Below are positions 10,904-25,900 of a stretch of 64,000 nt of DNA, piece after piece. The position numbers and the translations under genes were made by a program. Origin of the DNA: Bilabrum cf. latius (Eukaryota > Bigyra: Bicosoecida > Bigyra > Bicosoecida); the NCBI GenBank assembly GCA_965178125.1, contig OZ237757.1:744001-808000 (forward strand). The letters are read 5' to 3'. Positions within the stretch are counted from its first letter, which is position 1. Each line of letters begins with the position of its first letter. The notes below the pieces were generated by a model. It had not been told where the DNA came from and made no database searches. It worked only from the letters and a program-made list of their open reading frames with translations.

Positions 10904-13900
10904 TCACGCCTTGACCACCTTCACTTCGATCGCGGGCGACTGCATGGCTGGTTCCCACAGCCGTTGCTCCGCCGATGCAGATCGTCCCACCACCTCCTAC
11001 CCAGCGACAGCCTGCGCCTGTGCCGACAACGTGGCCGCAAAGCCGTCCAGCTTGTCGCAATGGACGATCACGTCGTACCTAGAGGGCTGGAAAGACTCCG
11101 GCAGCCACGCAGGGCCGCGTAGCTCCAATCTCTTCCGAAGGTCCAGGCCACAGCCAGCACTCCCTGTGCCGGCGTTGACACCTCCGACATCACTACCACT
11201 TGCAGCGGTAGCAGATGCACCACTTCCAGCGCCAGAAGACGGCCCTTCCTGCTCACCAACCTCCCCATCCCCTTCATTGCCCATGAGCTGCTCCTTGCGG
11301 GCCTCCAGCATCGTCTGGATCGACTCGAGCCGCTTCACGCGAGCAAGTTTGGCCACCTTTCGCAGGCCGGTACGGGCCGCGTGCTCGAGGAGCAGCTAGG
11401 CGCTGCTTAATTCGGGCACGCTGGTGCCCCTAGCCCCCGCCTTGGCTCTGGCTACCTCTGCGCTGGCCATGCATTCGGACCAACCCTATCCGCTGACTTG
11501 CTGCAGCCAGGGGTCGTCAGAAGACTCATCGGTGGTGTCGTCACCGTCTTCGCCTTTATCCGCCTTATCTGCGGCTTGTTGGATCGCGTAGATGGCCAAA
11601 GCCGCCGCTTCCCATGCATCCGCACCGTCTATTTCTGCCTGTGGCAGCGCCGCCGCACTCTTCAGGCCGCCCGACCTGCAGAGCAGCACCACGCCCGCGT
11701 GTGACCCATCGACCGGACTCGTTTTACCTGCAGACGGGCCGCGCACTGACACCCGCACCAGCGCCAAGGGGACACACCCCATGGTGAGAGCATGTTCCAC
11801 CAACACCCGCCTGCTCCCCACCTTCATGGCGACCCAGCCACCGAGCACCAGCCCTCGGGAGAGCAGCCCCAGGCCCCGGTCCTCCTGCTTCTGTTCCAGC
11901 TAGCCGACGAGGTCCCTGCCCTTCGCGATTGATGGCGGTGCTCCATTTGCATCCGCTTTCACTGCATCCCTTAGGGATGGTCTCTCTAGCATCGAGGTGG
12001 CGCGGTCCATGACAGCCTGCAGCACCAGTGCCAGGCTCCTTCGCCGCAATCCACCGATGGAGTCCTCGGGCCAAGCTCGCGCCAGGTCATCGGCGAGGCC
12101 CCTGGGCTACATAAAGGGAGGCACCACCACCCGCCACGCCTGTCCCGGCCGCAGGACGATCCGCACCGCCACGCTGCCGCGAGGGAACAATGTGCCTGGT
12201 GCCACGTGCAGGCGTGGCTTGGCCTTGGCCTGCCGCCGCCTGCGACGCACGAGTGCGCGGCTGCTTTGTACCTTGCGGAACTTGCCCGCCGGCGAGGTGA
12301 TGCGCGGCGACATGAGATTCCGTCTGGACAGCATCCCACCGCGCGTGGAGCCGGGCTCGCGCCCCTGCCCCTGCCCCAGCCTGGCAGTGGGTGCAGGTGA
12401 CAGGAGCAGGCTAGGCCGTCGTCCACGCGCAGTTTTCTTTCCGCCTCGTCTCGTACCATCGTCTCCGTTCTTCCCCTCGTCATCCTCTTCCTAGTTACCG
12501 CCGCCATCGACCTCATCGCCGGCTATTGGAGCGGTGTTACCCTGGGCACCGTGCTGCTCCCTCATGGGCTCCTTGTCGTTGCTGTCCGCGATGGCAAGCG
12601 GGGCCAGCCCAGCCCCGGTGCTGGAGATCCTGCTAGTGCCGCCGCCCGTTTTGCTGCCATAACGGGTAGCGCCATCCTCGTGCTCTGCTAGCTTTGTTGT
12701 TCCCTCGGCGCTGCCAGGGGCCGGTGCTCCCCTTTTGGCCGTCGTGTCTCGGTCTCTGACCTCCTGGCCATCGCTCGATGCATCTACGGTCGCGGCATGT
12801 CCGCCAGAAGCCGCGGAATTAACACCACGAGACTGAGGCCCGCCCGGCCCCTCTGCGGTCTATGCAACACCAATGGCTGGGGAATCATCTTTGCCGTGCA
12901 AGCCCTTCCCGAGAGCATCGGCTTCCATTGCGAGTCCGTTCGCATCGGCGTCTTCGAAGGGGGAGAAGCCCAGCGGGTGCAGCCGACCCATCCCATCGTC
13001 TGCTCCGGCTGCCATCAGCTCAGACCTCGTCCAATCCACCGCCTCTCTTTGGCCCAGCAGGCCAGGCCACGGCCCCTCCCCCTCAAACACAGCCTCGTCT
13101 TCATCATCGCCCCGCAAAACGACCCCGCCAACACCCGCCTCCCCTGGGTCCACCACACTGCCCTCCATCTCGAGCCCCGCCAACGCGAGGCCCAGACGAG
13201 CCCGGTACATGGCGTAGGCTAGCAGCATTGCTGCCCGCATCCCGCGGACGTCTTCCGGCATGGGCTGCGGCGGCGCCGCACCACCTCTTGCGGAACCACC
13301 CCCGGGGGACGGAGCCGGGACGGGGGCGGCCTGGCCAAGCATGTCCACGTTCCTGGTGGCGCCCGCAGGCAAAGATCCCTGCTGCAGGGCGAGCAGATCC
13401 AGCTCCGGCACGACGTACGAGTACATCACACGGTCGCCGGCGGTGGATTCGCTGGCACCGGGCTGGTTCTCTCCCTCTCCAGGGAGCCCCAAGTCGATGC
13501 CGAGCACCTGCACCACCACCTCGTACTCGTGCTCCGGGGCCTGCTGCCACCCCTGCACCATCTCGGGGAGCGGCTTCGTAAGCACAACGTGCCTGCACAG
13601 CACGATGTCTTCCACCCACCTGCCCCGGAACACCCACGCCCTTCCCTTCTTGTCCGTTTGGAGCCTCTCCTCGTCGGGCACGTCTCGCCGCAGCCTCCTG
13701 GCGAGCACCATTGCCGCCTCGTCCGAGATCCGCATCTCCTCCTCTTTGGCCACCTGGGCCTCCTCCTCCGGCGAGGGCGGGCCCTTGCCGAAGATCGCAG
13801 CGAAGAAGCCGCCCCTGGGCAGCGCGTCAAGCTTTGCCTGCACCCGTACTGGCGCAGTGCCTCCCTCTTCCCACCTTCGAAGCGCTGTCAGCTGCTTCTG

Positions 13901-16900
13901 AAGTACGCGGGAGGCCTCTTCGTCCACCTCCTCCTCGGCGCCCACCGCCTCGTGCCTACCGCTCCCATCTCCAGCAACGGCATCTTTCTGCGTGCTCGCG
14001 TCCTGTTTCTTCCTGTTTGGCTGTTTCCTCTTCTTCTTCTTCTTCTTCGGGGAGCCCAGGCTGCCCCCCATGCTAGGCACCGCACCTGACCGGATCAGCA
14101 TGGTGACTTCCTCCTGCAGAGCCAGCTCGAACCTGGGCCGCACCCTCCTCACGAGCACTCCCTCGGGCAGCGCCTTGCGCATGTCGTGCGCCTGTCTCAG
14201 GCGTTCCGCGACCCTGCGCTCCCTCAGCCCGCGGAACACTGCAGAGAACAGCGTGGCGGCGCTTGACTTCACGGCGTGGTCTGCCTTCCTTCGGTTCAGC
14301 TCACGCTTCGCCAGTGCCGCACGGACCGCGCTCTGCGCCCGGATCGCGGCCTCACGCTTACGGCTGAAATCGGCGCGGGCTTGCTTGCCCTTCCAAGCTG
14401 CGGCGATCGAGGAACTGGCTCGGGCCTGCTCGGCGAGCTTGCGGCGCTCCGCGTGGCCTTTCCAGACGCTCTGCAGCCGCTGCGCTGCCTCGGTGTGCTC
14501 GATTCGCATCCTAGCCGCGCGGCGCCGCGCGAGCATGCCCCGCGCGCCCGACTGGAGTGCCAGCACGGCGACTCTTCGCTTCTTCTCCTCAGCCATCTGC
14601 GGCGCAGTGAGGCCTCTGGATTGTCTGCCCCGCCACGCGGCCTGCACCAGAACTGCCGCCCTGTGTTCCCTGGAATCTTTGATCCCCGCGGCGCGTTTTC
14701 GGCCCTGCAGTCCCCGCCACGCCCGCTGCACTCCGGTGGCGCTCCGGTGGAGCGAGCGCACCTCCTCCCGCCCTGTGTGACCCCGCCACGCAGACTGTAT
14801 GACGAGTGCGGAGCGCTGCGATTGCATCCTGTACGATCGGGCCCGCTTCCTCGCCAGCGCTCCCCGCACCACTCTCTGAATGGCGGTGGCGGCAGCACCG
14901 GCGTGGATGCGCCAGCCCTTGGCGTACAGCCGGTCCATGTGCCCCCTCCACAGCGCCTGCATCCCCACGGCGGCGGTCCTTTGTCTTGACCTGTGCAGCA
15001 GCAGCATGGTCCGGGTGGCCCTTCGGATGGCATGCCCCCTCCAAGCCGACTGGATCTCCACGGCGGCCTCCTCGCGGGCCCTCCATCGTGTGGCTCGCTG
15101 CAGCACCGCCAGCTCGCGGCTGATCTGCCTGCGCGCGGCGTGAGGGGCGCGGAGCACCCTGCGTGCGGACTGGGGAGGCAGCGGCTGGGACCGGGCAGAT
15201 TGCCCCTGCTGCTGCCTGTGCATGCCCGATGGCTGCTAGTGCTGCTGCTGGGCGAACAGCGACTCGCTACTTGCTGCGATGGGGGCGGACTCGTGGGCGC
15301 CGTGTTCCCTGGCCCTGCCGGTGCCGCGGCCAGCTGTGGCGCGATTTTCGATTCCGAGTCCGTGACCGATGCCGAACGGCAGTCGGCCCAATCCGCCCGC
15401 TGGCGCGGGCACGGGTGCAGACCTGCCCCCGCCCGCCAGCGCATGCCTGGAGCGATCGTCACCTCCATCAGCGCCAGCAGGTGCGGGTGCCAGTTTCCCA
15501 CCACCAGAGACAGGAAGAGGACGAGCACGTCCTTGGCCACCAGCTGTGGATGCGTTGTTCCCTGGGACGCCAGACCCTCGCTCCTCGTCCTGTGCCTGCC
15601 TTGCGCTCCCCGCGCCCTGCAGGCCGGGCTCGAGCTCTGCATCCAGATCATCGTCAGCAGCCTCGCCCGTCTCGGGTGCACCATCGTGCGATGCATCCGC
15701 GCCACCGTGCTGCTCGTCCCAGCGCCTCCCGGCTTCTGCCACCCTGCGCGCCCTGTGCGTGGCGGGCTGCTGCATGTGCCTCTGCCGCCGCATCAGCATC
15801 GCCCTCATCTGCTGGTACCGGAGCTCAGCGAGCCCCCCCGGGCTGAATCCAGGGTAGGCGGGGGAGCGGGCCGAAACGACGTTGCGGCTGTACGGGGAAG
15901 CACTCGTCACACCGCGTCGAGCGGTAGAGCTGCCCCTCCCGCCCGAGTGGCCCCGGGCCCGCCCCTGCCTCCCCCCTACCTCGTCATCATCCTCATCCTG
16001 TTCTGAGGGGTCAGTGTATGCGCGAACCGTGGCCACGGTCGCAGCCCGAGCGGCCTCGCGGATTCCCCTCAGCGACAGACCGGGCACGTGCTGGCGCACC
16101 CGCGGTATGCTCCCTTGATGCTGATGCTGCTGGCGGTCCCGCGGGGGTTTGGGGCTGCCCCGGCGTGCGGAGTGGGCGCCCTGGTGTGACGAGTAAGATG
16201 AGGAGAGGATGGGGCTCCATCTCGGCTTGTAGCCGCGGTCTTGCTCCTGCTCCATACCATGCTCCACGAGGGGTACACTCACCACAGTGTCGGTGGTGGC
16301 TGCTGTGTTCCCCAGCGATGCCCCTTCGGTGGCGGGAACTGCTGATGAACGACCGCCTCCGCGATGATGCAGGCCCCTGTCGCTGCTCATGCCTCGTTTC
16401 TAGCTGCCACCGCTCGGTGGCGGTGGGGCCGCCTCTCGCCAGGCGGCGGGCACCGAGTACCCTGCGGATGCCCCGCCGCGGCCGAGCCTCGAATCCACGT
16501 ACCGGCGGGCCCCTGATACCACGCCAGACTGGTACAGACCGCGGGTCCGGGGCGTCTGCTCGGCTATCGGGGGTGCTGGTGTGACGAGTGCGCTGCCCCT
16601 AGACGTCGGGGACGTCCCGGGGCGCTTGGGGATTGTGCGCGAATGCTGGTCTGAGTTTTGGAGATGGCGGCCCCCGCCGACGCTGGCGCGAGATGCGCGG
16701 GTGTGACGAGTGTCATCGCGACCGAGGTCGCGATCCTGCTCGTCGTCATTCCCACGGCTCGCGCCCGACCTTGATGCGTCGGCGAGGGCCCAGCCAAAAG
16801 GCCGGCCGAGGCGGAGGCCCTCCGCTTCTTCCGGCTTTCCGCCGGTTTGGCCACCGTATCCGTGATTGGTGCTGCGATCATTGTGTCCCGTGCCAGTACT

Positions 16901-19900
16901 ACCACTTTGACCAACCTCGTGATGCAAACCCGCGGTGACGTGGAGGGTAGCCGGCGGGAGCAGCATTCCTCCCTGTGACCCCCCCGGATCCATCCCCGGA
17001 CCTGGGCCGTTCTTGCCGTGAGTTTGGCCACCCATACCCACCATGGGGAGGGTAGACCCGGGCGAGGGCGCCCCGTCGGTGTGACGAGTGCCCTCCAGCC
17101 TTCGCTGCTCGTCCCTCGCCCTGGCAAGCTCCCTCAGCTGCCGCTTGTGCACTGCTTCGTCGCCCAGCATCGTGTTCCCGTGTGACGAGTGGCCTCGCCC
17201 CGAGGCAGAGCTGCCCTGCCGCCCTTTCTGATGCTGCGACTGCTGCTGATGCGATGGGGTCGAGATCATGCCCGGTTCTGGCGCGGCCAGCTCGCCCCTC
17301 TCCGCTGCCAGCCTGGCCTGCTTGATCTCGAACTTCGCCACTGTGGCGTAGCTGTGCGCGGTCTGGCTGGGCCTGCCCGCCCCGGGCGGTTGCTGCAGGC
17401 GCTCCCGGCGGTGCCTGGGGGCTTCTACCGGGGCGTGGCCTCTCCTTGCGAGGTCCTCGGCCCGTTCACCCGGCCTTGCGCCCGCACCGGCCTTCAGCAG
17501 CCGCATCCCGAAGGCACCCGGGCCCGCCGATAGCTCCTGCTTTGGGGGCACCAGGCCCCTCCGGGCCGCCTCTGCCTCCTCCCTGAGCCGTTGTTCCCTG
17601 GATTCCCGGTCCGCCTCGTGACCCGCCCCCGCGGGCCGCATCTCCTGCATGCCCATTGGCTTGATGGGCTGAAGCAGATAGCCTGACCTGGGCACGTGGG
17701 TGTCCGAGGCCCCCCTGGATTTAGCCAGCTTTTCCTGCTCCTGCCTGGCCTGTTCCGCAGCAATCGCGCTCTTGGACCCCGGCTCGTGCGCGGAGAGAAC
17801 GGCTGGCGAGTCCTCCATGGCCTGCTGCTGCCTCCGGAAGGCCGCGGGGGGCGCGGGTCGGCCGGACGTGGCGCCGCCCTGCCCCCTCCACCAAAGGACC
17901 GGGTTGGCCTGCCCCGCCGTCCCCGGCTCTGCGACGGCCGCCACATTGGCCACTTTTCCCTTCTTGGTCGCACGGGTGGGACTGGTCGCTTCTGGGTTGC
18001 TCTGCTGCACCCGCCAGTGCTCGTCGCGATGCCTCCAGTGGCCCAGCGGAAGGGCGCCAGCACCATCACCGGATCCAGCCTACGAAGACGTGGTATTACC
18101 GGCGGTTCTGGTGTGACGAGTGCCCCGCATCGGAGCCGCAACCACGGTGTCGACCCCCGCGGTGCCTCCACCGGTCATGCGCGCGGGCCCGCCCATCGGC
18201 CTCGCCGGCGACTCGCCCAGCGCGTAATCGAAGATGGGGCGGACCCCCTCCAGCTTGAACGGCTTCAGGGGGTCGTACGTGGGTCCTCGTCCCTTGGGCC
18301 CCGTGTTGAGCGGGTCACCAACCAGCGCGTTCCTCTGTCCGTCTCGTGACCCGGGCTCCGCCCTCCGACTCAGCCTGCTGTCCACGGGCCTCCGCAGCAT
18401 GACTTCCTGTGCCGTACTGCCGTAGGCGTACTCGAGCGGGTGTCGGCCGTTGCTTTGCTGCTAGGCCTCTTGCTCGCCCAACTGCCTGTCCCCCTGCACG
18501 AGCCCTTCCAGCCCCCCTGCAGAGGCGTTGACGCCCAGGTGCAGGTTGGCGTCCAGCGTCTGGGAGCCCGTGATGGACCGCCTGCGGCCCCTGAGTCTGC
18601 CGCTGGCTCGCAGCAGTTGCTCGTTGAGCATCTCCGGTGACAGTCCCCTTGCATCGCCGCTGAGGCCGCCCCTCATCTGCTCCCCGAATCCATACTGGCT
18701 GGCCAGCGCGGCTTCTAGCCTGGCCCGGGCCTGCTCCGCGCCCCCGTCGTCCGTTGTTCCCTCGTACTCGGCCCGCATCCAGTCTCCCAGCTCGTCACCC
18801 GAGGACATGACCGGGGGCAGGCCGCGAGCGGCGCGCTTCTTGTCGTACCGTGTGCCAGCCAGCAGGACGGGGAGAAGCGCAGGGGCATGCTTCTCGGCGA
18901 AATGCAGGGTGTCATCGCTGACCGCCTTGTACCTCCCGCCGGGTATGTGCGCTGGCGCGGGGCCCGCGTCTGCGTACCCTTTCAGCTTCTTGAGGAGTTC
19001 CTTGTCTGGCGCGTTCGGGTCTTTGTCCCGCGAGGATGATCCCCTGCCCCGGGCACCCCTAATGGGCGACGATATCGATGTCGATGTCACTCCCGCGCGA
19101 TGCCTTCCACCGCTGGTGGCGGCTTTCCTGAGGCCTCGTGCCCTGCCACCCCCAGTCAGCTTCACCGCAAGGGGGCTGTCTGCCTGCCCGCCCCCGGAAA
19201 AAGGCCCACCGAAGCTGCCACCGCCAGGAACGGAAGAGCCGCCCCACGCAGACTTGCGTGACCCGCCGCCCGCCCGCAGACCCGCCAGTGACGTGGTGCT
19301 CCGAGCATGACCCGTCCCGCCGTTGCGCAACGCCCGACCACCGGCGGCACCCAGCATCGAGGTGCTGCGGCTTCGTCCCATTATCGCCTCTTCCTCGTCC
19401 AGCCCCTCTTCACCGCCTTGTTCCCTGTCCTCGGACCCACCCTGCTGCGCCCTGACGAGTGCGGTGCGTGCCCCGGTGAACGCCAGCATGCCGCGCACCC
19501 TGCCCCCCGGCCCCTCCCCGATCAGCTGCCCCGCCGCCCTGGCGTACTTCATCTGCCGGCCCGTCTTGAACTCGATGGCCTGCAGCTCCCGGGCGCGCTT
19601 CACGGCCTCATCCCGGGGACTGATGGGCTTCCCGCCGGCCGTGTCGCCCAGCCCAGGCCCCGCCGTGGCTGGGTCGTGGAAGCCCTCGAGCTCCAGCTCC
19701 TGGCCCTCCAGGAACTCCCCCGGTCGCACCTCGGTGTGACGAGTGCTACCTGCCGTGTGACGAGTGTCCCCGTCGCTGCCCTCCCTCCGGTCCGCCTACC
19801 TCCTCCTCTCCTGCATGTCGATGGCGAACTGGGTGCCATCCGCTGGCAGCCTGGAGGATGAGGAGCCGCCCGCTCCCTCCAGCGCCACGCCGTGTTCCCT

Positions 19901-22900
19901 GAGCCACTCCCTCGCCACCTGCCCGGTGGGAATCGCACCTGCGCTCGACCTGCGCGCCGCCACGGCGAGCTTCTGCCTGGGGGTGAGGCCCAGCGCCTTG
20001 GCGGGGATCATGCCTGTTTCCGCGGTCTCGATGAGCATCCCAGCCACGTCTCTCGGGGCAGCATCCGCGGCCTCCTCGGGCGACAAGCCGTGCTCGGGCA
20101 GCAGCAGCTGGGGGCCCGCGGTGGAGGGCCGCGCCGAGGAATCGCCCCCATGCGCGCCGCTCCTGCCCGACTGCCGCTGCTGTTGTTCCCTGGACCGATT
20201 GCCGTCCCGGCTGCCATAGTCCCCAGAGCCCCGCATGTTCCGCAAAGCCAGCGGCGCCACGCGACCCTTGGAACCACCGGAGCCGCCGCTGCCGCTGCCG
20301 CTGCCGCTGCCGCTGGCTGCATCCGTACCACCCACGTCGCCGTAGTGCCCCTCGGCACTCGGGTCGTATCCCAGCTCGCCATGTGGCCCCGCCACGCCCG
20401 GCAGCGCTCGCCGCGGGGACGACTTGGCTGCGATCTGCTTCTTCTTGGTCTTGACCTCGGGGGCAAGCTCTGACCCCGCCATGGGGGCTCGCGGGGTGGG
20501 CGGCAGCGGTTCCGCAGTACCCGCCGGCGGCGCCGCGTGCCTCAGGGAGCGAGCGGCGTCCCGCATGGCTCGCCCGAGCGGGTCCGCGAGAGCCGCCGCT
20601 CGCCCCAGCGCGGCCTGGCAGGCCTCCCACCCCTCGGTATACGCCACCCTGGCCTGCCACAGTTCCATGCGGTGCTCGTGGGTGGCACCCAGGTTGTAGC
20701 ACGCGCCCATCAGAGCGGGGAGGGCACCGTCGTTCACCGCCCGGCGCAGCGGCGTGACACCGTCCAGGGTAGGCTCGGCCACGAACGCGCCGACGCGCCG
20801 GGCGAGTGCAGACGTCACGGCTCGGGACATGGTTCTGGTAGCCTTTTTCTTGCTCGCGCCATCGTGGCCCCGCCGGGACCGGGACTGGCCTCCGCGGCGA
20901 GACGCTGCCTGGCTGCGGCTGGTGACCCCCGTCCGGCGGGAGGCCGCGGTGTGACGAGTGGTGGCGCTACCGACCGATGCGGAGTCGCCGATCGCTTCGC
21001 CCGGATCGACTTCCCCTGCCGCCAGCATACCGCTTCGCGCGCTCGACGGCTGGTTGCCAGCGGCAGATGTCCTGGACCTGGTCGACCTGGCGGACCTCGC
21101 CGTCGAGATGCCCGGGCTGTCACTCGTCACACCCTATTCCTTGTTCTCCGGACTCCGGGCCGAGTCTCCCCCGCCGCCTCCGCCACCACCACCTCCACGA
21201 ACTGCCCTGCCGCCCACCCTGTCGAATTTCTTGGGCCGAAGCACCGGAGGCGGCGGCAGCGCGTCTGGCCCGAACACCGCAAGGATGAGTCGTCGCATCC
21301 TCCTCTTGGCCGCAATCGCGTGTGCCTGTGCCTGCTCCATTCGCTTGAGAGCCATCAGCGGGGCGCACACGGCCAGGTGCGCCTTGGCCGTCTCGATGGC
21401 CGACTGCGCCTCGCCGGGCGTCAGCGGCAGGTACCTCACATAGGCGGGCACCTGGGCGGCGGAGTCGTCCACCTCGTGACCCGCCGGCGCCGCGAGCGGA
21501 ACCACCGATCCACCGGTGGAGCCCGTTCGGGTCCGACTGGCCGTTGTGCTGCTGCGCATCAGCACCCCGGCACTCGTCACACCGCCGGCGGCCTCGATGG
21601 CCGGCATGGCCCTCGCCAGAGCACCCACCTCCTGATCCGAGGCCCCGAACGGGTTCGTCACACGGCCGCTCTGGCTCGTCACACCACCGTACCCGCCACC
21701 GCGGGAGCCCCGGGCTGCCGCAGCATCCCTGGCCGCAGCCTGCATGGCTTTGTCCATGGTCTCCGCGGGATCGAACCCCGATGAGGGCCCCATCCTCACC
21801 TTTGCTTGCGCGAACCGGGCCCCGTGGAATATGGTGGGCTCCTCGCCCCCTGGGACTCGTATGACCCTGCCCCCGCCTGCTCTCTGCTCCTCCATGCGCT
21901 TCTCTCCCTCTGTGTCGCCCACGATGGTCACTTTTAGGCTGCCGTCGTCTTTTTCTTCTTCGTCTTCTTCATTCTCCGTTCCGCCTCGTGCTGCACCCCC
22001 GCCGCCGCCGCCGCCGGAGAGGGAGACTTCGCCCGCCCGCCTCTTGACGATCTCTGCCGCGGCTGCCATCGCAACGTCCAGCCGTTGCAGCCCCATGAGC
22101 GGCGCGCCGCCCTCCCCATGCCCCACCAGCCCCTGCTCGTCCAGCACCGGCTCGCCCCCTGCTTTCCCCCCGCCCGACCCACCTCGCCCCCCCTCCTCCT
22201 CGTCATCGTCCCCACCTTGCCCTCCGGTCACCTCGCTCCACATGGCCTCTGCCCCCTTTCGCCTCGCCTGCTTGTGCCCCTCGGTGGCCAAAGACGCTGT
22301 GCCCCGACGGAGGCCCCCGCTCGCGTTCCTGGCGAGCCGGTCCACGGGGACGTCATCCAGCATGGCCCGGCGGGGCAGGTGCGTGCTCCGCACCGACACT
22401 AGCGCGCGGCGCCCCTTGGGCACGCGGCCGCTCGTCACGGTACCCGCCGACGGATCGTTGGGGTCTGCAGCGTACCGGCCCAGGCGGAACCCCGTCCCAG
22501 ACTCCCGGCCAGAGCCGATCCCACCGGAGGCCGTTGAGCCCTCGTCTCCCATGCTGGAACGACTCATCACAGATCCCTCGCCGCCGCCGCTTTGGCCACT
22601 CGTGCCACCCGCGGTGTACCCGCCCTCCGTCTCCGCATCCTCCGCGATCCCCACCCCGGACAGCGCCCCGGTACCCGCTGTTCCCCGAGTGGCCACAGAC
22701 GCACGGCTGCCCCTGCGGCTCCCCCGCGCGGACCCCGAAATCTCTGCGGAATTCCCCTGCAGCTGACCCCCCGGGGAACCACCGCTTTTCTTCCCCTGCC
22801 CCTGCCCCTGCCCCTGCCCCTGCCCCTGCCCCTGCCCCTGCCCCTGCCCCTGACCCTGCCCCTGCCCCTTGCCCCGGCCGTGCCTGGCCGCTTTCAGGTC

Positions 22901-25900
22901 AGCCCGCCTAGAGACCGCGTGCTGCCTGACCGAGGCGTCTAGCACACGCTTGCGCAGGGCGGCGGCGAGCGCCACGTCCTGCGCCCCCGTCGCACTCGTC
23001 ACACCACCGCCGGTGGCGGACGCCAGCCCCGCCGCCAGGAGGAGCCGCCCGTCCCTCTGGGCCTCCTCGCTGCTGCCTGGCCTAATCGCCTCCCCCTCCT
23101 CCCCCCCGAAGAGCCTGGCGGGGTCCTCGCCCGCCATCCGGCGGCGGGTCCGGCCCTCGGAGCGAGCGATCACGGACTCGGAGTCCCTGCCCCAGCGCTG
23201 CAGCTGCAGCTGGTGGGCCCCGAGCAGCTGCAGAGCCTCGAGGGCGCAGTTGAGTGCCTCCTCCGGCCGCCCCGCCCGCATCAACGCCCCGGCTGCGTGG
23301 CTCTGGGCCTGGGCCAGCCGAGGGGGGGCGGCCCAGGAGCTCCAGCGGTCCGAGGCGGCGCGTGCGGCGCGGCGCCGCGCCTGGGGGTGGAGGTTCCGCA
23401 TGCCCCGCTGCAGGTCGAGCAGGGCGGTTTTGCCCCCGCGCTCCGCGGGCGCGTCGTCGTCGTCGTCGCCACCGTGCGATGCACCCGATCGAGTCGACGC
23501 CGACTCGATCGATTCCAGTGGATTGCTATCGCCATTTGCAGCCTGGCCCGGGCGGTGAGGCACCAGGTCGAGGGTGTCTCTGGTGCCCCCTGCTACTGCA
23601 CCCCCCTGACGTGCGCCTTCCCGGGCGTGCTGTGACGAGTGAGGTGGGAAGGAGGGTATGTCCTAGGGGGTGGCGGCTAGGAGAGCACGCTCGTCCTCGC
23701 CCCCCGTGAATGCGGGTGTCCGGGCCCGCATGCCCCCCCTCGAGGCCGGCACCTGTGGCACGGTGTCTTTGGAGCCCCGTCTGTGGCGATGTTCCGCAAA
23801 CACGCTCGAGGGAGTGCGCGGCGCCGGGCCGGCCCTGGCCGCCCCCACGTCCGTCGCTCGCATCGGCGTCATGACGAGAGGCCCGGATCGCGCGGCGCCG
23901 GTTCCGCCGTGGCTCGGGGGCGTCAACGCGGCGCGACCGCTGCTGGCCGGGGCAGCGTCTTCACCTGAGGCGCTGCCCCGCATCCGGGCCACCGGGGTGC
24001 GCGGCGCCGAGGATGCGGAACCGCCCGGGGCAGCCCGGCTCGAGTCGTCCATTGGAAAGGCGCCGAGATCCTCCAGCCTGGTTGCAACCGGGTGAGGATC
24101 GGTGTGACGAGTGGATGCGCCGCTTCCCTTCGAGCCGCGGATGGCGGCGGCCAGGGGGTGCTCTTGCTCCTCCTGCTCCCGATGCAGCCTTTGTCCCACT
24201 CCTGTGTCCGCGGTGCTGGCTGTGCTGCCCGCGGTCCGGCTCGATTGGGCGCTGCCCAGCAGCTGCCTGCGCTTGGGGTGACCCATTTCCGATTCCGGGT
24301 CCCCGGCAGAGCCCGCGTCACCCCCCTCCCCGTCCCCCTCCCCCTCCCTTGGGGTCAGGTCGAGCACGGTGTCGTGTCCCTCCGAATCCAGGCTAACCAG
24401 CCTCGTGCGATGCACCCCGTCCTAGTGGTCGAGATGCTGGCCGCCGGTGAGATCCCGCTGCTGCTTTTGCCACTGCTGCTGCTGCTGCTGCTGCTGCAGC
24501 TCGCCCACGTCCACGTCCCCGTCCACAGACGGGTCCGTCACCGCGGTGATGCGAGAATGGGCCGAGTCGGGCCTCAATTGCGCGGCGCCGCCGAAGCGGA
24601 ACCTCTGAGGGGAGGGCCGGCCGGACTCGCCGGTCCCTACGGAGGCTGCCCCGAGGGGGCTGGGGAACACAGAACCGCCGCTTTGACCACCCGCGCTGGT
24701 GAGGGCACGTCTCGGGGGCAGGCCTTCCTCGTGCTCGTGCTCGTCACCGTCGCTCGCTTTCTATGCGGCAGCGGTACCTCCTTCTCGTTCTCCTCCTTCT
24801 TGTTCTCCTTCTTGTTCTCTGTCTCGCCGGTGCCCAGCAACAGCCCCCGTCCGAAGCTCCTCTCCTTTCCTTGGCATGAAGGCGTCCCGCCTAGACATGC
24901 CCTCGTCGTCGTCGTCGACCCCAACCCCCCTCCTACCCCCTTGCTCCCCCCTACCCCCGCGCCTGACCCCACTTCCCCCGGGTAGGGCGGGGACAGACAC
25001 CCCGTCCGGCGCATCTCTAGTACCGTCCCCAGACTTGGTCGATCCCCCCGTTGTTGTCGTTGTGGGCGAAGAACCGGCCGACCTGCGCTCGGAGAGAGGG
25101 GACCCCTGATGCCTCACGATGGTGGTGGCTCCGATCGATACGCGCCTCTGCTGGCGACGGACCCTGCGCACGGCCTCCGACCGGCTCTCATCCAGGTGCG
25201 CGGCGGCGCCTCCTGCGGAACCTGTTTGCGCGGCGCCGCCGTCCCGCCGCAGGATCCCACCGATGGACTCGTGGTCTCCGCCTCCGCCCCTGCCCCTGCC
25301 CCTGCCAAGCACCGGCCGCGCGTCGTCACCGACGCCCGTGGGTGCCTCAGACACCCCCGACACGGACGGAGCATCGTCTCCGCGGAGACGCCTGGCTGGC
25401 TGCGCTCCCCTTCCCGAAGCAACTGCTCCTGCTCGCCTGGTCCCGTGGCTGCGCAGCCCCAGGCCGGGCGAGCGAAGGCCTTGCCGCGCGGCGTCCACTA
25501 CCGGGCCGCCCATCCTCTCGTCAAACGCATCGGAACCGCCGTTCAATTCGAAGTCTTCCTCTTCGTCGACAGGGCCGAGCAGCGCGGCGGTAGCGTCCGT
25601 GAGCACTTGCAGCTTCATGCGGCCGTCGTCCGATCCGGCGCCGCCCCGCTCGACTCCGTGGGCGGAAGCCGGGTGCTCGGCTTCCTGTGCTATCGATCTA
25701 TTCAGTCTGTTGATCTGCCTGTCCTCTTCCTCCAGGGCAATTGCAAGCTCAAGTGTTGCCGCGTCAACGAACGGAGGCGGGGCTACGCCGGGCCCAGCAC
25801 GCATGGCATCCTGGACGCTTGCTTCCTCCAGCAAAGCATTCAGCTCATGTAACGTTGGATCCGGAGGCTCTGCGGCACGCAGGCGCGATGAACCACAAAA